From positions 1 to 55,624 of the forward strand of contig MEDY01000182.1 of NCBI GenBank assembly GCA_001724265.1: 55,624 bases of DNA, given 5' to 3'. Below, piece after piece: positions 43,801 through 55,441 of the stretch. Every line of letters begins with the position of its first letter. Position 1 is the first letter of the stretch. The DNA is from Rhizaria sp. SCN 62-66. Taxonomy: Eukaryota; Rhizaria, unplaced. The notes under the pieces are model-generated. The model made no database searches, was not told the origin of the DNA, and was given only the letters and a program-made list of their open reading frames with translations. Both the position numbers and the translations under genes were made by a program.

Positions 43801-46800
43801 TTTGCAGCCGCGCCGCTGCCGCTGCCAGCGGCGTTGGTGGCGGCGAGGCTGGCCTCGAGCGTGGGCGTGGCGAAGAGCATCGGCAGCGCCGACAGCATCG
43901 GCCCCGCGCCGACCGGTGCGCCAGGCCCGTCAGCGCCGGGCAGCAGCGTGTTCTGGACGCTCAGGTACCCACCAGGGCCCGCCGTGGCGGCGGCGGCGAC
44001 GGCCGCGGCATTAGCGGCCGAAGCGGCGGCAGCGGCGGCGGCCGCGGCATCCATCTCGTGGCGGATCTGCTGGAGCTCGCGCATAACGCGCCTGAAGTGA
44101 AAATTTAAAAAAAAAATATGATTTTTTTAGATAAAGGTGAGAAATGTTCGAAATAAAACGAGCGTTGTTCAAAGTAAATAATGCAGCAATACCATGACGA
44201 ATATTGTTATAAAAGCGTACTTTTGGTGGACGCGGTCGTGCTTGACGACCCAGGCCTCGAGCGACAGCAGCAGAGCCAGCGCATCCTCCTCGTCGTTCAC
44301 GTAGCAACGCGCCTTGGACGGCTTGAGCCCGACGGTGCAGAGCAGCACCGCGCCGGGCAGCGCCTGCGTGAAGCCACCCGCGGCCGCCGCGGTCGCAGGG
44401 TAGGCGGTCAGCGCGGCCGCGGGGGTCACAGCAGCAGCGGCGGCGGCGGCGGAGACGGAGGCTGAGGCGGCGGGGTCGGTGGCGGAGAGCCCCGAGTTGG
44501 CGTTGCGCCAGGCCGCGGCCGTGCTGTTGGTGGCCGCGGTGTGCGAGGTCGAGCCGCCGTCGTCGGAGCCCGTCACGCTGCCCACGACCGAGACGGACAC
44601 GGGCGGGGGCGCCGTCACAGTGACACTCGCGGAGTTAGCGTTCGAAGTAGCGCTGGCAGGAGCGTTTGTGGTGGAGACGGGGGCCCACGGGGCGCGGCCA
44701 GCCAGCCCGGCGGTAGCGCCACTCGCACTCGCGGTCACGGGTGTCGGTGCCGGAGCCTGACTGGGGCCGCTCGCGCTCGCGTTGAGCGGCGTCGCAACCA
44801 CGCTTCCTGCGCCAGTGCCAGAGGACAGTGCGGGCGAGGCGGCGGCGGCGCGGGCAGCCTTGACGGCCTTGATCTGCGCCTCCAGCTCCTTGCCCTGCGT
44901 CATGATCGAGTGCAGCGTCTGCTGCGACTGCGCGATGAGACGAGACAGCTCCTCGCGCCTGGCCTCCGCGCCGGCTCCACCAGTCGCCGTGCTAGCTCCA
45001 GCGCCAGCACCAGAAGCGCCAGCGCTCGAGCTCGCGCTCGAGCTGGAGCCCGTGGCGGCGGTCGCGCTCGCGGCGTTGGAGTCCGATGCGCGCGCGGCGG
45101 CCGCGGCGGCGACTGCGGCGGCCGCGGCGGCTGCGGTGGCCGGGAACAGCGACTGCAGCGACGTCTGCCCTCCCGCGGCTCCACCGGCCCCGGCACCGGA
45201 GCTGGCGCTGGCACTGACGGCGGCGGCGGAGAGCGGCTGCTGCAGGGTGAGCTGGTTGTGGGTCATCATCAGCTGCTGCTGCCGCTGCTGCTGCTGTTGC
45301 TGTTGCTGCTGCTCTTGCTCACGGTGGCGACGCAGGGCGCTCGCCAAAGCCTCGGCCTGTGACTTGGCCAGGGAGCCGTACGCCGGGTGCACGGTGGCGT
45401 ATGCCGGCTGATGCTTGCCGCCGACGCCGCCCGCGCCAGAGCCGGCGCCAGCACCAGCGCCGAGGCCGGTGGCGTCACGGCGGTGCTTGCCGCTGACGCT
45501 CACGGCGCCCGCGCCGGAGCCGGAGCCGGGGACTGTGAGCAGCGAGTGACCGTGAGCGGCACCGGTTCCGGTGGCACCTGTGGCGGCGTGGCCGTGGGCG
45601 AGCGCGGAGCGGCCGGGCGGCGGGGATAGCGAGCCGTGGCCGCGAAGGAGCCCGCTGCGGCCGCTGAGCTTGGCTCCAGCCGCGGTGGAGCCCTCGAGGG
45701 GTGGCGACTGCGGCGGGGACAGCGCACCCATCGTCATCTGCTGCTGGTTGTGGTGCTGGTTGCCGTGATGCGTGGCGCTAGTGTGGCTGCCTGCGTGACT
45801 GCGCGCGGGGCGGTAGCCGCCCTCGGCCGTCACGCCCACGCTGTGGTGACCGTGGGCCGCGTGGCCGTGAACATGGGCAGCGTGACCGTGACCGTGAGCG
45901 TGGTGGCCGTGGCTGTCGGTCGCGACCAGCGCGCCGTGCTGGTTGTACCGGCCGCCGCCGTTGACCGACACCGCCGTGGCCGCCGCCGCTGCTGCCGCGG
46001 ACGACTCGGTCAGTTGCAGCAGCTTCTCTGGCGTCATGTGCGAGTGCTTCGACAGCGGGTACCGCTCGAGCGCGCCGAAGACGTCCTCGTCGCTGCGGCC
46101 GTCGCCGAGGCAAAAGATGAGCGGGGAGAAGAACGGCCCGAACCGGTGCGACAGCGGGCGCGGGAGCGGCTGTGGCACGCCAGAGGGCGCGTCGGGCGGC
46201 GGCAGCGCGCTGTTGGAGACCGCAGTGCTCAGACTCAGCGCCGTCGCACCCGCAGTCGCCGGCACAGTCCCAATCGCGAGAGCCATGGCTGTGGCACTAG
46301 CGCCGGTGAGCGAGGCGGCGCTGGTGGGCAGCCGGGGCGAGCCGGGCGGCGAGGCGTGGCCGCTGATCGGGTTGACTGAGCGGCCCGCGCGGCCCGCGAG
46401 CAGCGGCGAAGCGCTCGCAGCCACGCTTCCAGCGGCACTCACGTCGCCAGCGCCAGCGGTCGTCGCAGAGTTGAGACTGTTGCTGCTCGTGTGGGCAGCG
46501 TTGCTGCTGCTAAGATTGGCCTCGTTGTCGGGCGCGTCCTTGGACGGCAGCAGCAGCAGCGGAATGCTGGTCGGCGGTGCGGCGCGGGGGAAGCGCCACC
46601 ACGACGACACGGACGCGAGCAGACGCTCGTCCACCGTCACGCTGTCGTCGCCCCCGCCTAGAGCAGCGGTGTCCATGTCGTTGGGGTTGGTGGCGGCCGA
46701 GAGCGCCGGGGAGCCGGAGCCGCGGACGGGCCCGCTCGCGCTGGTCGCGGGCACGGAGGCGGAGACGGGCACAGGCGCGGGGACTGACACAGGCGCCGGG

Positions 46801-49800
46801 GCCGGGGAACCGACGCGAGAGCCCTTGGACTCGGCGGCATCAGCAGCGCTCGCGTTGGTGCTCGAGTTATTGGCGATAGCAGCGCCAGTGCTGCTGCTAG
46901 TGTAGATGTACTCTGGAGGAGCAATACCGAGGCAAGCGTGCGTTAAGAATGTCGCGACGGCGCCCTTGGACGCGCCGGCGGGCTTGGCCATGATGATGCG
47001 GTGGATATCATAGCTCTTGACGCGGATCGGCGAGTCGGCGAGCATGCGCGTGAGCAGCTTCGACAGCTCGACGGCCTGCCACGACCCGTACTGTGCGTCC
47101 GTTTGGTCGTAGTGCCACTCGACCGAGGCCTCCTTGTCTTCAACCCACGACCCGTCGGTGTGCGTCGCGTATTCGCGCGCCACATCGAGCACGTCGCTCT
47201 TCCACTTGGGCCCCAGCAGCGGGAACAGAGCCTCCCAGCCCAGCCGGTCGACCTTGGCGCCGTCGCTGCGCCGCTGCCCGCGCCAGCCGACCGGCCAGCG
47301 CACGAACACGCCCTCCTCGGCGACCAGCCCGAGCGCCGGGAGCGAGCCGAAGAGCGACTGCAGCGCGGCGCGGCCGCGGCCGGAGACGATGAAGACGGCG
47401 GTCAGCGGGTCCGAGCACAGCGCCTCGAGCGACTGCAACAGGCGCGCGTGCGACGCCGCCGCAGGCGCCGTGCCCTTGCGCAGGCGTGGCGGCGTCAGGG
47501 TGCCGTCGTAGTCCAATAGTAGCAGGCGGGGGCCCGTCGCGGCAAACGCGGGCACCAGCAGCGGGCTCTGGAGACGGAAAAAGTCGCGGCGCACGCCGAC
47601 CAGGCGCAGGTTGTTCAAACCAGTGGGGATCAGATGCAAGTCCGCGTCCAGCAGCGCTGCGGCCGCGAGCTGCTGTGTAAACGTGGCGACCCAGGACGCG
47701 AGGTCATGCGTCATCACGTGCAGCCAGCGCCGCGCGTGGCGGCTGCGGCGGCGGTCGAGCGGCATGTTCACCGCGGCCGCCATAGACACGGCGACCTGGT
47801 CCGCGTCCCAGGGGTTGGTCCGGAGCACGCCCGAGAGCGTGCGCGCGCAGCCGATGAACTCGGAGATGACCACGGCGCCCGGGTCCGACTCGTCCTGCGC
47901 GGCCGTGAACTCAAACGGCAGCAGGTTGAGCCCGTCCCACAGCGGCATGAAGGCGGCGACGCGCGCGGCGCGGTACACCGACACCTTCTGCGAGGTCGTC
48001 AGCGAGTCCTTGGAGATTAGCACGAGCGAGTTGGGCCCGAACTCTTGCAGGATCGAGACGTACTCGCGCGCCACCAGCGCGGCGATGAGGTACATCGACG
48101 CCGTCACGTTAAGCGGTTGCTTGTTGTACATGTAGGTGCCGCCGTTGGTCGCGGGGCTCAGCTGGGGGTTTGACCCCGCCGCGGGCGTCAACGCCGCCAC
48201 CGCACGCTCCACACTGCCCAGGGGGGCGACGAACGCTTCACGGGCAGCGCCCGTGGTACCTGTGGGACCGGTGGTCATGCGGGCGGCGCGGAGGCCCTGC
48301 GCCCAGAGAGCGGAGCCGAAGGCACTGGGGAGACGGTCCACGTCGTCGTTGTACACCGCAGCACTCGCGCTTGCACTCGTAGAGTTAGAGTTGGAGTTTG
48401 TGTTTGTGGTGGAGTTGGGGCGGCGCGGCATGGCGGCGGCGGTGGCGGCGGCGACGACGGCGGCGACGGCATCAGGGCTGACGGCCATGTGCGTGTGCAC
48501 GCCTGGCCACATCGCGCTGCCCGACACCACCGGCAGCCCGGCGCGCACCAGCGCGGCGATGCCCGCGACGGGGCCCGACACCAGGTCCACGAGCGTGACC
48601 GTAGGCGCGAGGTCCGGCCGCGAGCGCAGGAAGTGGCGGTAGCTGCGGAGGAACAACAAAGGCTCGCGCGACGCGGTGAGCTCGCTCGCCGTCAAAATGA
48701 TCTGGCTCTGGCTCTGGCTCTGGCTCTGGCCAGGCTGAGCGCTCTGAGGCAGAGGTAGCGGCACGGCGTTGCTGCCTCCACCGTTGACGCCCACGCTGCC
48801 CGCAGTGCTGCCCGGGAGCAGCGGCACTGGACGTGCGAGTGACTGTCGGATCTCGTCCTCGGCGGCGTGCACGTTGGTGTCGTCCGCGAGCGCGAGGTAG
48901 ACCCAGCTGCGGATGCCCATGTGGCTAACCTGCAGCGTGATCGTGCGGCCCGCGAACTCGAGACTCAGCCCCGCGCCGCCGGGCATGGGCTCGAAGTCGA
49001 GGTTGAGCACACGCTTCGTCGACGACAGGAAGTGGCGCGCGTAGTCGTACGTGTGGAAGCCGATGAGGTCCGCCGCCAGCATGCTCCGCAGCAGCGCGTC
49101 GCGGCGCGGCAGCGCACGGAGCACCTCGGAGGCCGGGAATGGCGTGTGGCAGAACAACCCGATGCGCGTGCGCGGGAGCTTCGCGCGCAGCGACGCCGGC
49201 AGCAGCAGCAGGTGCAGGTTGTGGACCCACACTGTCAGCGTGGCGCGCGTCGACGTCGCCGCGGGCAGGCGCGAGATGGCGTTGGCGAAGGTGATGTTGG
49301 CGCTCACGTACGCCTGCCACAGATCGTCGAGCCCGGAGTCGGCGTCGGGGATGAACGAGTACTGCGGTTGCGTGAAGTGGAACAGCGGCGACAGGATCTC
49401 GCTGGTGAACCGGCGGAAGCGCTGCTCCAGCACGGGGTCGACGAACACACCCGCGCAGTCGGCCGCGGCCAACAGGTCCTCCACGCGGTCGCGGTCACTG
49501 CGGAGGGGGTACGACGCCACCGCGGCCGCGGCCCCCGTCCCGCCGGTGCCGTCGCCGGCGCCGCCGCCACCGTCGCCGTTGGCGTTGGCGCCGGCGCTCG
49601 TGCCGGTGTTGGTCAGAGCGCTGTTGGCGCCCATCTGGGCAGTGCTGCTCGCCGCGGCTGAGGCGGCGGTGGCGGCGGCCGCGGCGGCGACGGCGGTCAG
49701 CGTGGCGGGCGTGCCCAGCGGCATGCAGTGCGCAATCGGCGCCAGCGCCGGGCCGAAAGCTGCGGGAACCGCGCCGAGTGCTGCATTCGACAGCGCGCGC

Positions 49801-51753
49801 CGGTAATGCTCGCGGCGGCGCAGCGACTGGACCGCCGAGAGCGCGTCGGTGAACGCCGCGCCCAGCAGCCGGCGGCCCGCCTCGGAGTCCGTCCAGGGCG
49901 TCGGCGGCGGCGGCAGGCCCGCCATGCTCACGACCACGCCCGCGGGGATGCCGGAGTTGCCGCACGCCGCGCTGGAGCTATGGCCGTGGGCGTTGGTCCC
50001 GCCGCTCGCGCCGCCGCCGCCCGTGTTGGCGCCGCTATCAGCGGCGGGGTCGCCGCCGATCGATGTGGCGAGCACAGACCTCAGCTGTCCCCACCACGAC
50101 TCGGCGTTGCGGAAGCTCTCCAGCTCTAGCTCGCCGCTGCCGCGGACCAGCGCGGCCAAGGCGGCGGCGCGGACGGTGGGCGGCAGGGGCCCGGGCGGGG
50201 AGAGCAGGGGCGCAAAGACGCGGGGCAAAGCGCCGGGGGAGCGCGCGAATGTGTCGATGACGGCGTCCATGGCGGCGTCCTCAAGCTCTTCGGGCGTCGG
50301 GGCAGTCGCACCGGTACTGCCGTTGTCAGCGGTATTGTTGATGTTGTTGTTGTTGGCGCCGAGGACGTGGGGCCGCAGAGCGGTGATCTCCTCGAAGATC
50401 ATCACCGGGTTCCCTCCGTTCACAACAACGCCGCCGTTGTGCACGCCGCTCTTGTTGCTGCAGAGACTGCTCAGCACGCCCCCGGACTCAGTCACGATCG
50501 AATGCGACGTGCTCGAGGTGGCCGTGACGCTGTGGCGCTTGCGCTTCTGCAGCAGCGCCGAGTCCGTGTTGAGGTGCTCCAGCGTCGAGTTCGTCGGGTG
50601 GCAGCGGGAGAAGGTGGCCGCCAGCGCGCGCGCGGGGATCGCGGCCGCCGAGAGCACGGCCGCGGTCGCGGGGTCGGTGCCCGCGGCCACCAGCGTGGCC
50701 TCACTCTGGGCGTCCCTCGCGGCCACAGAGCCCGCCGCGGCACTATTCGCGTCGCTGGCGTTGCTGCGGTTGTGGTGCGCGGAGTACACGGCCGCGAGCG
50801 CCTTCATCGTGTCGATGTCGGTGCGCGAAGGGGCGCGGTAGAGCCGCACCGGGAGGTCCTGTGTGGCGACGACAATGCGTTTAAGCTTCTGGATGCCCGG
50901 ACCGGTCTGCGCGCCCTGCGGCTGCTCACGCTCACGGTCACGGTCATTGTTCATGTGCAGGTGCGAGCTGACCAGGTCGCCGCCGGTGTCGTCGTCATCA
51001 TCGTCGTTGTTGTTGAGGTTGTTGGCACCGCCGCGAGAGCGGAGTGAACGGCGCCGGCGGCCGTGGGCGACCGGGGAGCCCGACCTATTCCCGCTCGCAG
51101 CAGCGGCAGCAGCAGCGGTGGCCGCGTCAGAGCTGTGGCCGCTGTTGCGGCGGCGACCGTGGGCTGCGGCGGCGGATTTAAGTGAAGCCGCGCCCTCCTC
51201 GTCGTCATCATCACCCGCGTGCTGGTGGTGGCCGTGGGCGCGCTTGCCGCTACTGCCGCCGCCGCTGCCGTGATGGTGATGGTGCCTGTGGTGCGCCTGC
51301 GACTGGGGCTGGCGCTGACGCGTCAGATGAGCGATGTGCATGCCGCTCATGCTCATCGTCGCAGACGTCTTGAGCCCCACGCCCGCGCCCGCGTCGGCGG
51401 CGGCGCGCCGGGCCGCGGCGACCACAGCGGACCCAGCGACCGCGGCCTCGACGCGGGAACGCTCCGACACCGCGCCCGCGCCCGCGCCGGACCGGGATCC
51501 GGGGCCGGAGCCGCGCTGGCCGACACCGCCGCTCTTACCGAAGGAGCCCTGAGCAGCGCCGGCCTTGGCGTTTGAGTGCGTGGCGTCGTCGTCAAAGTCG
51601 GCGTCGTCCTCGTCATCGCCATCGCCGGACTCTAAGGGGTCCGAGGAGGTACTTACGTCCGACGCCGGGTCTAAGGGGGGGCGCATGGCAGAGGTGATCG
51701 AGCGGCGACGCTGCTTAGACTGCGACTGTGACTTGGTAGCATCAACACTCCCA

Positions 51754-51801
<48 letters not shown>

Positions 51802-54356
51802 ATGGCGGTGGATTTGCGAGTGTTCGAGCGAACGCCCTCGTCCTCGTCCTCGTCCTCGTCGTTGCCGCCAGAGCCGCTGCCACTGCCACCATCACCATCC
51901 GCACGCTCAACCTTATCGCTCTTGCTCTTGCTCTTGTCGCCCTTCTTGCTGTGGCTCGGGCTGCCGCCGAAACCGGCCCGCTCGCTGTCGCTGCAGTCCC
52001 CCGAGTCGCAGTCTTGGCCCTGGCGGCCCGCTGCGAGCACCGCGGCGGCACTGGGCGCCGCGCCCACGGTCACCCCGCGCGGCCCCTCACGCGCTCCCTC
52101 ACAGGTACTCGCGTCGAGCGTGTTGGTGCGGCGCTCGTGGCGCACCGTGCGGTCCTTGTGGCGTAAGGGGTCTTGGTACTTAGACTTCGCGGCGGCGCTG
52201 GGACTGATGTTAGAACCCCCCGCACCTCTGCCGGACTGATCAGGGGTGGCCTTGCTGCGAGACTGCGACGGCGCCTGTGCATTCGCGCTGGCGCCGCCAC
52301 CGCGCAACCTGACGCCGCTGCCGGCGTTGGCGCCGCCGTTGTTGTTGCAGTGCACGGGCGAATCGGGGACGTCCTCGTCGTCGTCCTCCTCATACATCGT
52401 ACTGTCGCCGTCGCCGTTGACGTCGCCGCGGCTGTGACCGGCCATGCTGACGCTGCTGCTGCTGCCGCCGGTCATCATGCTGTCATCATCGTCGTCGTCC
52501 TCGTCCTCATCTTCGTCCTCGTCCTCGTCGTCGTCGTCGTTGTCATGGGCTAAAGGGGCGCGGGCGACGGCGGCGCTGGAGCTAGAGTTAGAGCTACGCT
52601 GTTGCTGTTGTTGTTGTAACTGTGCACTAGAGCTGGAACTCGCGCCGTTTGCCGCGCTGTTCGCGGCCTTGGCGCTGTAGAGCGCGTGCTTGCCGGGGCT
52701 GTGGGTCGACGTCGGGCTGACGATGCGGGGGGCGCGGAACGACGGCAGCAGCGCGACCTTGGCGCCCCCGGCGCTTGTGTTGACGTTGACGCCCGCCGTG
52801 CTCACGCTGCTGCCGCTGACGGTGTTGCCGAACGAGTTGTGGTGAAGTTTCGAGTGTGACTTGAGGGTGGTGCCGAGTCGAGACGCGTTGGCGTATGAGT
52901 GGCCGGCAACCTCGGCCAAGATACCGGCGTGCAGCGCCAAGTCGCCGCTGGTTACGATCGCGGCGTCGTCGTCGTCGTCGTCCTCGTCCTCGTCCTCGTC
53001 TTCAGTCAGATTATCGCCATCGTCGTCCTCGTCGTCCTCGTCGTCGTCGTTGACTTGACTGCTGCTCGAGAGCGTGTTCGCGACCCCACCGGTAGCAGTG
53101 GTACCGGAACCCGTGAGAGCAAGGTTCGCGGTACCGGAGCCCGTCGTGTTGGTTTGCGTGTGCGTCGCGTCGGTGCCCGAGCCAGAACTGAAGACGCTGG
53201 AGCTCTCGCACGTGCGCGCGCCGCCGCCGGCGATGTAAGTACCTGGGTAAGTACCCCCGCCGGGGGCGTGCTCGTCGCGGCCGTGCGTTGCCACAACACG
53301 GTCACCGCTGCTCACACCGGCCGCACTCGCGCTCGCGCTCGCGCTGAGGCCAGCGCCCGCAGGCACAGCGCCAGCGGCGGCGGGGGCGGCGGCGGCGGCG
53401 GCGGAAGAGTCGCTCTCAGAGAGCGCGGCATGACCGTGGCCGTGGCCGTGGCTAGCGCTGGCACTCCCGCTAGAGCGCGTGCCAGCGCTGTTGCTGGGGC
53501 TGAGCGCGCTCTGGTGGCTCAGACTGGCCGACAGCGGCATCGCTTGTAGTGTATTCGGACCGCCGGCAGTTGTACTGACGCCGCCGCCGCCGCTCCTGCT
53601 GCTCACGGCCGCGAACCCGCTCGTCGTCATCGCGCCAGCGCCGGCGCCTGCGCCTGCACTCGCGCTCGCGCTCAGTGCGCCGTAGCCGCTGCCCTGCGCG
53701 GCGAAGTTCGGGTTCGGCGATGGCAGGTCTCGTCCGAAGCTATAGTGCGTCGAGTAGTGCCGCGAGATACCCAGCCGCAGCCCCTGCGCGGCCTGCAGAT
53801 CGCGCAAGTGGGCGCGCAGCTGGCCTGAATGGGCGCGGCGCGCGGGCGCAGAGGCCGTGGACCGCGCGGACTCGGCCGCGGAGGTAGACGACAGCGCCGG
53901 GGAGGGCGGCGGCAGCGGCGGGCCCGCGGTGGCCGTCAGCGCGGTGCCGGCGGCGGCGGTGTTGAGGTACCCGCTGTTGGGGCCGTTGTCGAAGGCGTTC
54001 GAGAGCGAGGTAGCAAAGGACCGGACGGAGGGGTGCGAGGCAGTCGGGTGCGGGTATGAGCCGGTGGCAGCCGTAGAACTCGCATTGACACTCGCAGAGG
54101 CAGACTGGGAGCGAGAACTAGATGAATCTTGCTGCTGTTGCTGTTGCTGCTGCTGTTTAGACTTGCTGGCGGCAGTCTTCTCGCTGGTGCGTTTGTTCTG
54201 TTGCGCGTCGGACGCAGCCGCCGGAGAGTCGAGCGCGAAGAGCAAGGCGGGGCTGACCGCGGGCTCCGGGTCCGTGGCGAGCGCGGCCAGCACACCGGAC
54301 GCGACGCCGAAGACGCCGACGGCGAGCTGCAACCAGCCGAAGGCGGCGGAACTCAT
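40845..54356 (-). CDS. Giant trehalose-6-phosphate synthase/phosphatase-like protein (class II type)
   Basis: Exons are 54356-44221 and 44091-40845 (donor GTACGC), joining to 4460 residues and TAA. The N-terminus has a hydrophobic stretch (about residues 6-28), a possible membrane anchor. A GT20 synthase-like region starts near residue 1159 (RIVVATQDLPVRLYRAP), continues from about 1620 (LFCHTPFPASEVLRALP, DLIGFHTYDYARHFLS) and ends with PLWDGLNLLPFEF. Key residues differ from active synthases: VHDYHL is VHNLHL, WPLFHY is SPLFHF, and the DRLDYxKG loop is not conserved. The phosphatase-like HAD part follows: DYDGTLTP near 2282, VFIVSGRGR, MAKPAGASKG, then after a low-complexity insert of about 290 residues GDGRSDEDVF near 2747. 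So phosphatase activity is plausible and synthase activity doubtful. The flanks and inserts are poly-Ala, Ser, Gly, acidic and His-rich. Exon 2 codes only low-complexity sequence. Confidence 0.83.
41838..42410 (-). repeat. His-Gly/His-Ser rich coding blocks (C-terminal part of trehalose gene)
   Basis: Two blocks (about 41,838-41,935 and 42,350-42,410) code for repeated GH, HGHS and SHGHH units within an otherwise Ala/Gly-rich protein end. Confidence 0.75.
45741..45925 (-). repeat. His-rich coding block near phosphatase motif IV
   Basis: Codes for dense His-Gly/His-Ala units (HGHHAHGHGHAAHVHGH) about 60 residues after the GDGRSDED motif of the trehalose protein. Confidence 0.8.
51754..51802 (-). 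repeat. Trinucleotide tract coding polyalanine
   Basis: On the plus strand a nearly pure AGC repeat; in the minus-strand gene frame it is read as GCT/GCA-type codons for about 16 alanines in a row. The same kind of repeat codes polyglutamine in neighbouring genes. Confidence 0.85.
52478..53055 (-). repeat. Acidic Asp/Glu tracts in the trehalose protein
   Basis: Two simple-sequence blocks (about 52,478-52,540 and 52,960-53,055) code runs of Asp and Glu in the N-terminal 650 residues of the trehalose protein. Confidence 0.8.
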
Positions 54357-55441
54357 GGGACGCGGGGTGGAACGCGCGGGGAGCGGCGCGGGGTGGCAGC
54401 GGGCGCGGTGGCAGGGCTGAGGGCGGGGGCACGCGCGGTGCGAGGGCGATGGGCGTGCGCTGTGCGGTCAGATGCGATGCGAACAGGGGCTGAATGCAGG
54501 GTGACGTGTGGCGAAGAGAAGAGTGGCGCTGGGGAGCGACGGTGATCGCAGATACGTCAAAAAGCACGCAAAGCACAGAAAGGCGCAAAAGTCTTTCGGG
54601 TGTGTGCTTGTGTTGTTGGTTAAGCGCAGGTGGGCGCTGAGAACCGTCCTGGAAAGGAAAAGTTCGTGTGTGACGAGAGAGGGGGCAAGAGGTGCTCGAT
54701 TGGAGGAGCAGTCGCTGAAGAGTAAAACAAGAGTTGTAAAGAGCAAGGGCGTGAGAGAAAGGTGCGATAAAAGGGCGCGGGCAGGGGATCGAAAGAAATA
54801 GTCGTATAGAGGCAAGGTGTGAGACGTGGGAGACGTCCGAAAAGAATGTGCTGATCCGATCGGATCGACCAGCGAGAAGCAAACTTCATACATTAATCGC
54901 ATGTAGCGTCAAGATGTAAAAGCAAAACGTGGCGGGAAAGCGCACGTCGTCAAGCATGATATGAAAATGTTAAAATGTACTCGTATAAAAAACGCTGTGA
55001 GTCACAGTTCAATGTCGCAAGCCGTACTTCGACTTCGTGGTCGGTCAAAGCTCAAACCTTAGACCGAAAAAAGCCGGGCTGGCCGAGAGCGACAGTCGGG
55101 AAAAAATGGGCCTTGCGGGTCTTGGGAGGGCGGCGAAAAGGGAAGAGATAATGTGCGTCGTATAGCGGCTTGATGTGAGTGCTAGATGGGTTATTTTTCA
55201 TCTTGGTCACAGGAGTATTAGTGAATATCTTTACGTGGCGTATCTGTCGTCGGTTGGTGCTGTGCGGACATCCGCATGGTGGGCGGCGCCTCCCAACAGT
55301 GCGGGACTCTGACTTGGACCTAATGACAACCTCCTAGCTTCTCCATGCCCCTTAAATGCAATCATGTGTCTGCTCCAAGCTTCATTTCTGACCATTATCT
55401 CATTGTTGTGTCTCTTTATTTCCGCTCCGCAGGCCTGCAAC
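54357..55441. promoter_or_regulatory. Divergent promoter region between the trehalose and ubiquitin genes
   Basis: About 1.1 kb between two divergent starts. The part next to the trehalose gene (54,357-54,880) is purine-rich on the plus strand (pyrimidine-rich in the sense of that gene), as in many 5' UTRs. On the ubiquitin side, GTGCGT at 55153-55158 and CCGCAG ending at 55432 could bound a 280-base intron in the 5' UTR, since both fit the local splice pattern. No RNA gene is evident. Confidence 0.45.

Noticed and set aside
43132-44108. Plus-strand open frames of over 300 codons opposite the trehalose gene
   Set aside because: They mirror Ala/Gly-rich coding sequence, show only composition and lack any domain or splice support.
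54157-54902. Minus-strand open frames upstream of the trehalose start
   Set aside because: Pyrimidine-rich 5' flank with no protein character. I found no supported splice join to the gene.
290-55441. tRNA genes or CRISPR-like arrays in the spacers
   Set aside because: I looked for T-loop and acceptor patterns and for spaced repeats and saw none, including no candidate tRNA-Gln(CUA).
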